From: Prochlorothrix hollandica PCC 9006 = CALU 1027
GTDB lineage: Bacteria > Cyanobacteriota > Cyanobacteriia > Prochlorotrichales > Prochlorotrichaceae
Reading direction: 5' to 3'
NCBI RefSeq assembly: GCF_000332315.1
Contig: NZ_KB235941.1
Location: 1,145,956 to 1,209,955, forward strand
DNA length: 64,000 nt
A program made the translations under genes and the position numbers. How positions within the stretch are numbered: position 1 is the stretch's first letter; every line of letters begins with the position of its first letter. Under the pieces are notes generated by a model that was not told the origin of the DNA, did not search any database, and saw only the letters and a program-made list of their open reading frames with translations. Below are positions 32,883 through 42,246 of this stretch, piece by piece.

Positions 32883-34088
32883 ATGATCGCAAAAGTGGGA
32901 TTAATGGGGGGAATAGGGCAGAGTATCTTAGGCTTAAAGCGCCGTACACCCCTAGGCTGGCTACAACTGAGGCGGGATAAAAGTCGGTTAGCCGTAGCCG
33001 TAGCCGGTATTGCCTTTGCCGATATCCTCATTTTCGCCCAACTGGGATTCCGAGGGGCACTCTATGACAGTAACACCGCCTTCATTAAAAGCCTCAACAC
33101 CGATATTGTTCTCGTTTCCCCCAACGCCAAAAATAGCCAGAATTTCGCCACCTTCAGCCGTCGCCGCCTCTATCAAGCCCTCGATGTCCCCGGAGTGGCC
33201 AGCGCCCACCCCCTCTATTCCCGCATCCTCAACTGGCGCAACCCCCAAACCCAACAGGACACCGCAGTTCAGCTTATTGGCTTTGATCCCAGTGTCCCCC
33301 TGTTGAATTTACCAGAATTAAATAGCCAACTGGATATCCTGAAACAACCCCAGGCAGTGCTATTCGATCGCGGCGCACGGGGACAATATGACCAGATGAT
33401 TGCCACCCTAGACCAAGGCATCGAGGTTAAAACCGAATCCGAGGGTAAAACCCTAAAAATCAAAGGATTATTCAAACTGGGGGCATCCTTTGGCACCGAT
33501 GGCTTTTTAGCCGCCAGCGATCAAACCTTTTCCCTGTTGTTTCCCAGGCGCAGTCTCGGCAGTGTCAGCTTGGGCTTACTGAAGCTGGAACCAGGGGCTG
33601 ATGGGGAGGCGATCGCCCAAACCCTGGAGCAATACCTCCCAGAAGATGTGGCGGTGTATACCCAACAAGCCTTTATCGAAAAGGAACAAGCTTATTGGGC
33701 TAGGGAAAGCCCCATTGGCTTTGTCTTTGGTTTGGGGGCCACCATGGCCTTTGTGGTGGGGGTGGTGATTGTCTATCAGGTGCTGTCAACGGATGTCAAT
33801 TCCCATATTCGGGAATATGCCACCTTTAAGGCCATGGGCTACAGTCACCTCTATTTACTGGGTATTATCATCGAGGAATCGATTATTCTAGCGGTATTTG
33901 GCTTTATTCCTGGTCTTTTTTGTTCCATGGGTCTCTACAACCTAGCCGCTGCCGCCACCACTTTACCCATGGCCCTGAAGGCCGATCGGGCCGTGTTTGT
34001 CTTGGTGCTAACCTTGATCATGTGTCTGTTATCCGGGGCGATCGCCACTCGCCAGCTACAAGAAGCCGATCCCGCTGACTTGTTTTAA
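32883..34088 (+). CDS. DevC-type permease of an ABC exporter
   Basis: 401 residues with FtsX/MacB-like topology: one N-terminal membrane segment (near AVAGIAFADILIFAQLGF, ~38-55), a ~200-residue periplasmic domain, and three C-terminal segments (~278-300, 325-350, 367-388). TPLGWLQLRRDKSRL and DVNSHIREYATFKAMGY are typical of DevC. It lies 90 bases after the DevB-type gene, with a GACTTCAGTC-type repeat between. Transports a lipid or small amphiphile with DevA energising; the substrate is unknown. Confidence 0.9.
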   Translation: MIAKVGLMGGIGQSILGLKRRTPLGWLQLRRDKSRLAVAVAGIAFADILIFAQLGFRGALYDSNTAFIKSLNTDIVLVSPNAKNSQNFATFSRRRLYQALDVPGVASAHPLYSRILNWRNPQTQQDTAVQLIGFDPSVPLLNLPELNSQLDILKQPQAVLFDRGARGQYDQMIATLDQGIEVKTESEGKTLKIKGLFKLGASFGTDGFLAASDQTFSLLFPRRSLGSVSLGLLKLEPGADGEAIAQTLEQYLPEDVAVYTQQAFIEKEQAYWARESPIGFVFGLGATMAFVVGVVIVYQVLSTDVNSHIREYATFKAMGYSHLYLLGIIIEESIILAVFGFIPGLFCSMGLYNLAAAATTLPMALKADRAVFVLVLTLIMCLLSGAIATRQLQEADPADLF

Positions 34089-34109
34089 ATCCTAATTCCT
34101 GTCGATACG

Positions 34110-34165
34110 TTCTGTTATTGCGTTTTGTTATTGCGTTTTGTTATTGCGTTTTGTTATTGCGTTCT
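34110..34165 (+). repeat. 14-bp tandem repeat between devC and devA genes
   Basis: Four units of TGTTATTGCGTTTT lie in the 93-base gap between the permease and ATPase genes. Confidence 0.8.
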
Positions 34166-34181
34166 GTCGTGGAGATTCCCC

Positions 34182-34901
34182 ATGTCCCTTACTGTTTCCC
34201 CAGCATCCCAGACCCTAACCCAAGGCGATAGCACGGCGACCATCGCCGTCCAACAGGTCAATCACTACTTTGGCAAAGGAGATCTACGCAAACAGGTGTT
34301 ATTTGACTTAAATCTGCGCCTAGACAAGGGGGAAGTGGTGATTATGACGGGTCCATCGGGTTCCGGCAAAACCACCCTCCTGACCTTGATCGGAGGACTG
34401 CGATCGCTGCAATCCGGCAGTCTACGGTTTTTAGGTCAGGAACTGCTGGACGCTAATGGGGCACAGTTGCGATGGGTGCGGCGACAGGTGGGCTACATTT
34501 TCCAGGCCCACAACCTCCACAACAGTTTAACGGCCTTACAAAATGTGGTCATGGGCTTAGAAGTCCAGGGGGGCTTACCTGTAGCGGTGATGGCGGAACG
34601 GGCACAGCAAGCCTTGGCGGACGTGGGCCTGGGCGATCGGGGTCACTCTTACCCCAGCCAGCTTTCCGGGGGCCAGAAACAACGGGTGGCGATCGCCCGT
34701 GCCTTGGTCAGTCACCCGGCTTTGGTCTTGGCGGATGAACCGACCGCCGCCCTGGACAGTAAGTCGGGGCGGGAAGTGGTGACCATCATGCAAACCCTAG
34801 CGCGGGAGCAGGGCTGTACTATTTTGCTGGTCACCCATGACAATCGTATTCTGGACGTGGCCGATCGCATTGTTTCCATGGAAGACGGACGATTTTTGTA
34901 G
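34182..34901 (+). CDS. DevA-type ATPase of an ABC exporter
   Basis: 239 residues. Walker A GPSGSGKTT, signature LSGGQKQR, Walker B LVLADEPTAALD and H-loop LVTHDNRIL are intact; LolD/MacB-like. The N-terminal TIAVQQVNHYFGKGDLRKQVL is the DevA signature. The ATG at 34182 (MSLTVSPASQ) is chosen over the frame start at 34125, which lies in the 14-bp tandem repeat. The third gene of the exporter operon. Confidence 0.9.
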   Translation: MSLTVSPASQTLTQGDSTATIAVQQVNHYFGKGDLRKQVLFDLNLRLDKGEVVIMTGPSGSGKTTLLTLIGGLRSLQSGSLRFLGQELLDANGAQLRWVRRQVGYIFQAHNLHNSLTALQNVVMGLEVQGGLPVAVMAERAQQALADVGLGDRGHSYPSQLSGGQKQRVAIARALVSHPALVLADEPTAALDSKSGREVVTIMQTLAREQGCTILLVTHDNRILDVADRIVSMEDGRFL

Positions 34902-35344
34902 AGTTATTTTGTCTCTGGGGGTTGAGATCCCCGGTTTCTGTGCCAAGGTTTAAAGATTTCGGCTTTCAGCATAGAAGAAACCGGGGATCTGGGCTTCAAG
35001 AGACTAGTATGGGAGCTTTCCCCTGGAAGTTGGAGATCCCTGGTTTCTTAGCGAGTTATTTTGTCTCTGGGGGTTGAGATCCCCGGTTTCTGTGCCAAGG
35101 TTTAAAGATTTCGGCTTTCAGCATAGAAGAAACCGGGGATCTGGGCTTTAAGAGACTAGTATGGGAGCTTTCCCCTGGAAGTTGGAGATCCCTGGTTTCT
35201 TAGCGAGCTATTTTGTCTCTGGGGTTTGAGATCCCCGGTTTCTGTGCCAAGGTTTAAAGATTTCGGCTTTCAGCACAGAAGAAACCGGGGATCTGGATTT
35301 CGGCTTTCAGCACAGAAGAGACTGGGGATCTGGGCTTCAAGAGA
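34902..35344. repeat. 152-bp tandem repeat, about 2.9 units
   Basis: Units begin at 34901, 35053 and 35205 (exact period 152). Each holds GAGATCCCCGGTTTCT and the inverse AGAAACCGGGGATCT around a ~35-base loop, so each can form a long stem, plus a second GGAGATCCCTGGTTTCT copy. The last unit is truncated and rearranged, and its end supplies the stop codon of the minus-strand gene that follows. No gene lies within the array. Confidence 0.9.
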
Positions 35345-35965
35345 CTAGTCATCAGATTGAGAATCAGGAGCAGAGAGGGCGGATTCAGGGGTAGGAGTAG
35401 CAGCCGTGAGGGTGGCGGCAATTTCTTCCCCCATAAAAGTTAATTCATTGATAATCAACTGATGGCGACCCGTGGAGGTTTCATACCAATGGGACACCTT
35501 CACCTTAGATTCCGCCAAACCCTTGAGGGTTTTCGCAAAATTCTTATCCGCCACCGCTTCACACTCCGCCGCGCTCAAATGGCCACTGTCAGGAGCCACC
35601 ACCTTCAGCACCAAATCCTTATAGTCCTGGGCCGCCAGGAACGCCTTCGCTAAATCCACCTTCAGCTTCGCCAGTTCAATAATATCAGTGGCAGCTAGGA
35701 TAATATCCTGCTCTTCCGGGGAGGGGGGGATAGTCATGGCGGTCTCCTGTAGGGGGTGGGGGGGAATAAAAATCAAGTCGGCAGCACCGAGACCATTGGG
35801 GAAACAGCGATCGAGATCCACCTGTTCCATTAGTAAGTCCAGTGCCTGTTGGCGGTTGCGGAGGGTATCTTTGGTGGAAGAACCGGGAATTCGCACCAGA
35901 TAAACCCCCTGGCGCAGGTTTTCCCGATCGTCGGGAGCCGCATACACAGCACCACGCTTGCTCAA
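35345..35965 (-). CDS. Hypothetical protein, TTG start, stop codon provided by the tandem repeat
   Basis: 206 residues; family not recognised. The front part (RENLRQGVYLVRIPGSSTKD) reads as genuine coding sequence. The back part is helical (EEQDIILAATDIIELAKLKVDLAKAFL) with a Thr/Pro/Asp/Ser-rich end. The TTG at 35965 is preceded by GGAGG. An internal ATG at 35737 also has a very good ribosome binding site (CAGGAGA), so a shorter 131-residue product starting MTIPPSPEEQD is possible. The stop TAG is part of the CTAGT at the border of the 152-bp repeat, so the repeat has replaced the original 3' end. Divergent from the acyltransferase. Confidence 0.6.
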   Translation of the reverse strand: MSKRGAVYAAPDDRENLRQGVYLVRIPGSSTKDTLRNRQQALDLLMEQVDLDRCFPNGLGAADLIFIPPHPLQETAMTIPPSPEEQDIILAATDIIELAKLKVDLAKAFLAAQDYKDLVLKVVAPDSGHLSAAECEAVADKNFAKTLKGLAESKVKVSHWYETSTGRHQLIINELTFMGEEIAATLTAATPTPESALSAPDSQSDD

Positions 35966-36056
35966 GGGTTTACCTCCAGCGGTCAGGAACGGGGCAGTTG
36001 GATCATAGCGGATGGCTGGAGATGGCTCAAGATTAACCCCAGGAAAAGCTCAGATT

Positions 36057-37505
36057 ATGGTTCAAATTACCCAACGCCTTGCCCCACCCCTAGCCACCCT
36101 GCCTCCCCGCTTCCACGGTGGACTGTTGCGGCTGGCCCAAGCGGCCCTGCCCCTGCTGTTACGGCTGCGGCTGCGGCCCTGGCTCCCGGCGGGCATCAGT
36201 GCCATTACCGTCCACAACGCCCTGACCTTGGCCCACCTATACCACCAGTTCCAACGGGGGGAGGGTCGGTTTATGGTGGCCTTCCGCCATGGGGAGGTGG
36301 ACGATCCCCTCTGTGTGGCCCATTTATTCAGCCGCACCCTGCCCAGGGTGGCCCGATCGGCGGGCATTCCCCTGACCCCTCCCTTCCATGTCCATGGTCT
36401 CTACGATCGCGGCATGACCCTCTGGGGGGGGCGCTGGTTGGGGTGGTTCCTCTCCCACTTGGGAGCCATCGCCATCCACCGGGGCAAGCGGCGGGATCTG
36501 GAGGGTATCCGCACCGCCCGTCTCTATGGCCGATCGGGGCAATTTCCCCTGGCCATCGCCCCGGAGGGAGCCACCAATGGCCACAGCGGGCGGGTCAGTC
36601 CCCTGGAGCCAGGAGCAGCCCAGTTGGGGTTTTGGTGCGCTGAGGATTTGGCCAAGGGAGGCACCCCCCAGCCGGTGTGGATTCTGCCCCTGGGGATCCA
36701 GTATCGCTACCCCCATCCCCCCTGGCGGCGGATCGATCGCCTCCTGGCCCGTCTGGAGCAGGACTGTGGTTTAGTCCCAACGCTCCCCATTGCCCCAGGG
36801 TTCCCAGATGGGGAGAACTGGCCCGATCGCCTCTGGCCGCGATTACTGGCCCTGGGGGATCATCTGCTGGGCCAGGTGGAAACCTTCTATGGCCGCTGCT
36901 ATCCCCAGATCTTTACGCCCCTAGTGCCCGATCGCCATCTCCCCCTGGCGACTCAGTTAGAAAAACGACTACACCACTGGCAAGATGGAGCGTTACGGGT
37001 TGCAGAACAGCATTTTGACTTAAAGTCTGAGGGAACCATCATCGATCGCTGTCGTCGCCTGGAAGAAGCCGGTTGGCAACAAATTTACCGCAGTGATCTG
37101 CCCCCCTTGGATCAGCTTAACCCCGTCGATCGAGGCTTGGGGGACTGGCTAGCCCAGGAGTCGGCGTTACATTTGCACCATATGCGCCTGGTGGAAAGCT
37201 TTGTGGCGGTGACGGCGGACTATATCCCCCAAGACCCCAGCCCGGAACGGTTTGCGGAAATGGCCCTGCTGCTGTTGGACGGGGTGGAACGGCTGAAGGG
37301 GCGCAAAATGCCGGCCCGTCCCCGGTTGGGCTGGCGGGAGGCGGTGCTAACCCTGGGGGATCCCATTAATGTCAGCGATCGTCTGCCGGACTACCTCAGT
37401 CACCGCACGGCTGCCAAGGCGGCGATCGCCCAACTCACCACCGATCTCCAGCAGTCCCTAGAAGCCCTATTACCCGGTAGTTCCCCAGCAGGATATAAGG
37501 ACTGA
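36057..37505 (+). CDS. PlsC-like acyltransferase domain protein
   Basis: 482 residues. The catalytic HX4D-type motif is FRHGEVDDPLC (~82-92). The second block is HRGKRRDLEG, and the acceptor/EGT motif AIAPEGATNGHSG is at ~178-190. This is a 1-acyl-glycerol-3-phosphate-acyltransferase-like core, with a ~200-residue C-terminal extension that is not recognised. Phospholipid assembly is likely. The start at 36057 (MVQITQRLAPP) follows AGGAAAAG; the longer frame to 36012 crosses the neighbouring promoter region. Stand-alone. Confidence 0.8.
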   Translation: MVQITQRLAPPLATLPPRFHGGLLRLAQAALPLLLRLRLRPWLPAGISAITVHNALTLAHLYHQFQRGEGRFMVAFRHGEVDDPLCVAHLFSRTLPRVARSAGIPLTPPFHVHGLYDRGMTLWGGRWLGWFLSHLGAIAIHRGKRRDLEGIRTARLYGRSGQFPLAIAPEGATNGHSGRVSPLEPGAAQLGFWCAEDLAKGGTPQPVWILPLGIQYRYPHPPWRRIDRLLARLEQDCGLVPTLPIAPGFPDGENWPDRLWPRLLALGDHLLGQVETFYGRCYPQIFTPLVPDRHLPLATQLEKRLHHWQDGALRVAEQHFDLKSEGTIIDRCRRLEEAGWQQIYRSDLPPLDQLNPVDRGLGDWLAQESALHLHHMRLVESFVAVTADYIPQDPSPERFAEMALLLLDGVERLKGRKMPARPRLGWREAVLTLGDPINVSDRLPDYLSHRTAAKAAIAQLTTDLQQSLEALLPGSSPAGYKD

Positions 37506-37939
37506 AGTTTTGACTACGAACGAAGAACGATCGGCGATCGTAAGTTGGCTTGAGGAACGCAACCTAACAAGGGAGAGTTTCACTCAAATAATGCTGTTGG
37601 TCGATGGCGATCGCTAGCATCTGTTGGCCTGAGTCATGATGCCTCATCCCATTGGCTGGACCCTCTCGAACGTTGAGATGGGATTGTCGAGTTGTACTCG
37701 ACCCTAAGCCGACTACAAGTCGGCTCTCCCAGGGGGATTGTCGAGTCTCCCAGGTTGAGATGGGATTGTCGAGTTGTACTCGACATTATCCTGCCAGGGG
37801 TATGGGGTTCTGGCCAGGTTTGTTAGCCAGATTTGTTAGTCCCCCAGCCCTGGGGTACACTGGGTAATATTAAGAAATATTAACTAAAGCCAACAACCTA
37901 AAGCCAACAACCTACAACCAACAACAAGGTCTCAGTCCC
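37506..37939. other. 434-base intergenic region with hairpin-rich repeat
   Basis: No gene. A ~150-bp repeat (37571-37603 and 37673-37790) matches the complement of 46908-47058, but is split here by a 69-bp insertion (37604-37672). It contains GTCGAGTTGTACTCGAC and AGCCGACTACAAGTCGGCT hairpins. Direct repeats of AAAGCCAACAACCT occur just before the next gene. Confidence 0.7.
37571..37790 (+). repeat. Hairpin-rich dispersed repeat, interrupted copy
   Basis: GGAGAGTTTCACTCAAATAA, then GTTGGTCG, a 69-bp insertion, then TTGAGATGGGATTGTCGAGT and the rest up to GTACTCGACATTAT. The other copy at 46908-47058 (opposite strand) is uninterrupted at this point. Confidence 0.75.
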
Positions 37940-39478
37940 ATGGGTGCTTCCCGCCTCCCCCAACCCTCCCCTCAAACCCCCATTATCGTCATTGGCTCCG
38001 GTATTGGGGGTCTCACTGCCGCCGCCCTCCTGGCCCACCGGGGCTACCCCGTCACAGTGTTGGAGCAAGCCAACGTTCCGGGGGGTTGCGCCTCCACCTT
38101 CCAGCGTCGGGGATTTACCTTTGACGTGGGGGCTACCCAAGTGGCAGGACTGGAGCCGGGGGGCATTCACCACCGCATCTTTACGGAACTGGGCCTAGAG
38201 ATACCCGCCGCTACCCCCTGCGATCCGGCCTGTGCCGTCTATCTTCCCGGAGAAACAGAGCCGATTCAGGTTTGGCGCGATCGCCAGCGCTGGCAACAGG
38301 AGCGACAGCGGCAATTTCCCGGCAGTGAACCCTTTTGGCAGTTTCTCACCCGTTTGTTTGAAGCCAGTTGGCAGTTCCAGAGTCGGGATCCCATCGTGCC
38401 CCCCCGCAGCCCTTGGGACTGGGGGCAACTGATCCAGGCATTGCGCCCCAGCACCCTCATCACGGTGCCCCACACCTTAGCCACCGTGGGGGATGCCTTG
38501 GACTACTACGGTTTAGCCGCCGATCGCCGCCTCAGAACCTTCTTAGATCTGCAACTAAAGCTCTATTCCCAGGTGGATGCCGCCGAAACTGCCCTCCTCT
38601 ATGGGTCCACCGCCCTCGCCGTCTCCCAGGTACCCCAGGGACTCTGGCACCTCAAGGGCAGTATGCAAGTGCTGAGCGATCGCCTAACCCATGCCCTCGA
38701 ACGGGATGGCGGGAGCCTGCGTCTGGGTCAGCGGGTGACGGGGCTGGTGCTGGCGGGCGATCGGGTGACCGGCGTAACGGTTCTCAACACTGCCACCGGT
38801 AGCACCACCACCCTCGCTGCGTCCCAGGTGGTGGCCAACGTCACAGCCCAAAACCTAACCCAGCTCCTGCCGTCCTCCTGTCCCCCCTTCCAGGGATATC
38901 GCCGCCGGGTTCAGGGCTTGCCCGCCGGATCCGGTGCCTTTGTGGTCTATGGGGGAGTCACCACCGCCGCCCTCCCGCCCCAGTGTCCCCCCCACCTGCA
39001 ATTTCTCTATGACTACGATGGACCCCTGGGGGAAAATAACTCCCTGTTTGTCTCCGTCAGTCAGGGGGAGGATGGACGGGCACCAGCGGGTTGCGCCACG
39101 ATCATCGCCTCCACCTTCACCGATCCCCATCTCTGGCAGGATTTAGACCCTAGAGCTTATAAACAGCTTAAAAAACAGTACTTAGATCAAACTCTAGGGC
39201 GCTTAGGTCAGTTTTTCACCCTAAATCCCGAAACCCTGCGCCATAGCGAAGCAGCTTCCCCCCGCACCTTTGCCCACTACACCGCCCGGAGCCAGGGACT
39301 AGTGGGGGGCATTGGTCAACGGGTTTCCACCTTTGGACCCTTCGGCTTGGCCACCCGAACCCCCCTCCCCAATCTGTGGTTGGTGGGGGATTCCACCCAT
39401 CCCGGTGAGGGCACGGCAGGAGTCAGCTACTCCGCCCTAACGGTGGTGCGGCAGATGGTGCGGCAGATGGTGGGATAG
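37940..39478 (+). CDS. crtD: Carotenoid C-3',4' desaturase, CrtD type
   Basis: 512 residues, phytoene-desaturase-like flavoprotein. The FAD dinucleotide-binding motif is IIVIGSGIGGLTAAALLAHRG (~15-35), with PGGCASTFQRRGF next. The C-terminal GDSTHPGEGTAGVSYSALTV block and FLYDYDGPLGENNSLFVSVS segment distinguish cyanobacterial CrtD from CrtH isomerase. It introduces the 3',4' double bond into the carotenoid chain during myxol/myxoxanthophyll synthesis (family knowledge). The ATG at 37940 is preceded by a repeat, not by an obvious promoter. Ends with a short QMVRQMV duplication. Confidence 0.85.
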   Translation: MGASRLPQPSPQTPIIVIGSGIGGLTAAALLAHRGYPVTVLEQANVPGGCASTFQRRGFTFDVGATQVAGLEPGGIHHRIFTELGLEIPAATPCDPACAVYLPGETEPIQVWRDRQRWQQERQRQFPGSEPFWQFLTRLFEASWQFQSRDPIVPPRSPWDWGQLIQALRPSTLITVPHTLATVGDALDYYGLAADRRLRTFLDLQLKLYSQVDAAETALLYGSTALAVSQVPQGLWHLKGSMQVLSDRLTHALERDGGSLRLGQRVTGLVLAGDRVTGVTVLNTATGSTTTLAASQVVANVTAQNLTQLLPSSCPPFQGYRRRVQGLPAGSGAFVVYGGVTTAALPPQCPPHLQFLYDYDGPLGENNSLFVSVSQGEDGRAPAGCATIIASTFTDPHLWQDLDPRAYKQLKKQYLDQTLGRLGQFFTLNPETLRHSEAASPRTFAHYTARSQGLVGGIGQRVSTFGPFGLATRTPLPNLWLVGDSTHPGEGTAGVSYSALTVVRQMVRQMVG

Positions 39479-39522
39479 ATGGCGTGGGATAGGTGGCGCG
39501 ATAAGTGGCGCGTTAGCCCCCG

Positions 39523-42246
39523 TTAGTTGGCGTTGAGGAGGACTTTTTCAGATTGATGGCAATGGTCTTGGTAGGTTTGGAAAGCGGCTTGGATTTCCAG
39601 TTTACGGATCGGTTTGGTCAGGTAGTCATTCATCCCCACCTTAAAACAGCTCTGTTGGGCTTCCGTGGTCACATGGGCTGTCAGGGCGATAATCCAAGGG
39701 CGGATTGGGGACTGATACTGTTGCCGAATCTGCTGGGTTGCTTCCAGCCCATCCATTTCTGGCATTTGTAAATCCATAAAAATGACATCATAGGACTGAT
39801 CCTGGAGCTTAGCCAGGGCTTCCAAGCCATTATTGGCCACATCCGCTTGATGGCCCAAGGATGCTAAAACCCTCAATGCCACCTTTTGATTGGTCAGTAC
39901 ATCTTCCACCAACAGCACTTTGAGGTTGGCGATCGCGGGTAGATTGGCGATCGCGGGACTAGGGGTTAGGGTTGAGGCAGGGGCAGCAGGGACTAGGCTC
40001 GTGCCAGGGTAGTCCCTAGGGATGGGGACTACGGGAGAGGCGGGACTAGGGGAAAGGGGCAAGGAGTTGGCGGCTGGCTCTGGGTTTGGGGCAGTGGGGG
40101 GGGCGGCGAGGCAGTGTGTGACGGTGTCCAACAGTTGCGATCGCCGCAGGGGTTGAGCCAGAGCGGTGTAGGCACTGGGTTCGAGGGGCAGTGGGACAGG
40201 GGCTGACCCAAAGGAGAGGAGGACTAGGGGCAGCGATCGCCCCTGAATTTGGGCCATCAAGGACTGCCACCGGGAAAAATCGGCAGATTGGGAGTCCACG
40301 GCCCGACTATCGACAAAAAAGATGGAAATGTCCTGGGATTGGTTTAATAATTCCTGTAGATCAGCCACAGTCACCACCGTATAAAGCTGAATCCGCGCGG
40401 CTTCTGGCAGGCTCTGGAGTTGGGCCGTCAGAAACTGGGCCAGGATCCTACTGGGGCTGATCAAAATCCCCGGACGGAGGGGGACCGCGAGGGGGGGGCG
40501 ATCGGGGATAGTGCCTAATCGCGGCGCTTCCTTCAGGGGTTGATGCAGGGGCTGGGCGAGTTGCAGGGTGAAGTAAAACGTCGCGCCGGGTCCCGTCTTC
40601 TGTTTGGGATCACGCTGATCCGCCCTCGGCTGATCTGGCACCGTCGATCGTTGCCAATCCGCCGGTGGCCAACCTGCCCCTTGGCCTTGGCTCTCCACCC
40701 AAATTGTTCCCCCCATCAACTCACAGAGGCGCTTACTAATGGCCAACCCCAGCCCTGTTCCCCCAAAGCGGCGACTGATGGATGCATCCCCCTGGTTAAA
40801 GGGTTGAAACAGGCGATGGATACTACTGGGATCAATGCCCATGCCGGTGTCACGAATTGCAAATTCGAGTTCATAGGTGGAAGCAATCAGTTGTAGGGGG
40901 ACATTAGTCCATGGACAACGGTTGGGGCTGTGGTGCTTCCGCACGGTGACTTCGGTGGTGATACTGCCAGATTTCGTGAATTTAATGGCATTATTCAACA
41001 GGTTCAGCAATACCTGTCGTAATCGAGTGGCATCTCCCAACAACTCTGAAGGAACCTCTGAGTCGATGAGATAAGTCAATTCAATGGCCTTGGAACCGAG
41101 TTCATTGGCTAACACCTCCATCACGGTTTCCATGCAGGTTTGAATATTGAGGGATTTAGCTTCTAGTTCTAACTTTTGGGATTCTAATTTTGAGAGATTA
41201 AGGATATCGTTGATAATCGTCAGCAAGGTTCCACCGCTAGACTGAATCATACGGGCTAAATCCTGTTGATAGCGATCGAGGTGGGTTTCTAAGAGTAACC
41301 CCGATCCCCCCACCATAGAGTTCATGGGGGTACGGATTTCATGGCTGACGTGGTGAATAAATGATGATTTCTCTTCAGCTATTTTATTAGCTTGGCGCAA
41401 CAAAGTTTTAAGAAGAACAGTATAAGCAATGAGGAGTAGGATGACGACTAAGGTGAGTAAGGTTAAGGCATATAGCAATCGCCGTTGGTTTAACTGATCC
41501 TTTCGATCTTGCTCAAGATAAATCTGTCGAAATACAACCTCCATGTCCTCCACATCTGGATTACGTTGATAGAGGAGGGCAATAATGGCACTATACTGAT
41601 CCGTCTGATTTAACTGCAAGGTGTCAATCAGGGGATCAATGTCATGGAGGGTATGTTTAAGGCGTTCTAAGTCCGATCGAAACTTTTGCCTTTCTATGTT
41701 CTTGCCTGCAAAATAGCCATCAATATCCCATTCTTCCAGGCGATTAATCTGGTACCAAAGGGAGTTGTAGGAATCCTGAATGGTCTGGATTGTTATGTTG
41801 GGGGCGATCGCAGCGTTATCTTGTCCTAGGCTGCTGTTTGGGGCAATATTTACGGTAGGTGTGATGGCGGCAGGTGCGATGGCGGCAGGTGCGATGGCGG
41901 CAGGTGCGATCGTGCCTGGGGTGTTCTCCCCAGTTTGGGATCCAGGGTCTAGATTGCCAGAGTCTAGATTGCCAGGATCTAGATTGCCAGGATCTAGATT
42001 GCCAGAGTCTAGATTGCCAGCGGCCTGGGTGGCTAATTGTCCCACCTCTATTTGTAGCGCTAGGAAGCTGGACTGTAACTGAGCCGCTGCCCAAATATCC
42101 ACCTCAGTCCTTAGGGTCTGAGCTGTCTCACTGCTGTAGCCCCGTAACCAATCTACTGCGACTCCTGTGCTGCTGGCGCATAACAGAATAAACAGACCGA
42201 TCCAGTAGGGTTTTTGCCGTTCTTTCAGTAAATGCTGGAGTAACAC
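39523..42246 (-). CDS. Membrane hybrid sensor histidine kinase/response regulator
   Basis: 907 residues. TM1 (~15-32) and TM2 (~256-280) enclose a ~220-residue periplasmic sensor. It holds tandem repeats, GNLDPGNLDP and IAPAAIAPAA, that are encoded by 15-bp DNA repeats near 41880-42010. The DHp helix has the phospho-acceptor in VSHEIRTPMNSMVGGSG. The HATPase has NAIKFTKSG, DTGMGID and GGTGLGL. A degenerate receiver-like region follows and then a true C-terminal receiver with the Asp in DVIFMDLQMPEMDG. A GTG start follows AAAGGAG. The input signal is unknown. Orphan, with no separate regulator adjacent. Confidence 0.9.
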   Translation of the reverse strand: MLLQHLLKERQKPYWIGLFILLCASSTGVAVDWLRGYSSETAQTLRTEVDIWAAAQLQSSFLALQIEVGQLATQAAGNLDSGNLDPGNLDPGNLDSGNLDPGSQTGENTPGTIAPAAIAPAAIAPAAITPTVNIAPNSSLGQDNAAIAPNITIQTIQDSYNSLWYQINRLEEWDIDGYFAGKNIERQKFRSDLERLKHTLHDIDPLIDTLQLNQTDQYSAIIALLYQRNPDVEDMEVVFRQIYLEQDRKDQLNQRRLLYALTLLTLVVILLLIAYTVLLKTLLRQANKIAEEKSSFIHHVSHEIRTPMNSMVGGSGLLLETHLDRYQQDLARMIQSSGGTLLTIINDILNLSKLESQKLELEAKSLNIQTCMETVMEVLANELGSKAIELTYLIDSEVPSELLGDATRLRQVLLNLLNNAIKFTKSGSITTEVTVRKHHSPNRCPWTNVPLQLIASTYELEFAIRDTGMGIDPSSIHRLFQPFNQGDASISRRFGGTGLGLAISKRLCELMGGTIWVESQGQGAGWPPADWQRSTVPDQPRADQRDPKQKTGPGATFYFTLQLAQPLHQPLKEAPRLGTIPDRPPLAVPLRPGILISPSRILAQFLTAQLQSLPEAARIQLYTVVTVADLQELLNQSQDISIFFVDSRAVDSQSADFSRWQSLMAQIQGRSLPLVLLSFGSAPVPLPLEPSAYTALAQPLRRSQLLDTVTHCLAAPPTAPNPEPAANSLPLSPSPASPVVPIPRDYPGTSLVPAAPASTLTPSPAIANLPAIANLKVLLVEDVLTNQKVALRVLASLGHQADVANNGLEALAKLQDQSYDVIFMDLQMPEMDGLEATQQIRQQYQSPIRPWIIALTAHVTTEAQQSCFKVGMNDYLTKPIRKLEIQAAFQTYQDHCHQSEKVLLNAN

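Noticed and set aside
35849-36643. 264-codon plus-strand frame before and over the acyltransferase gene
   Set aside because: Shadow of the acyltransferase and of the minus-strand gene; Pro/Gly-rich, not protein-like.
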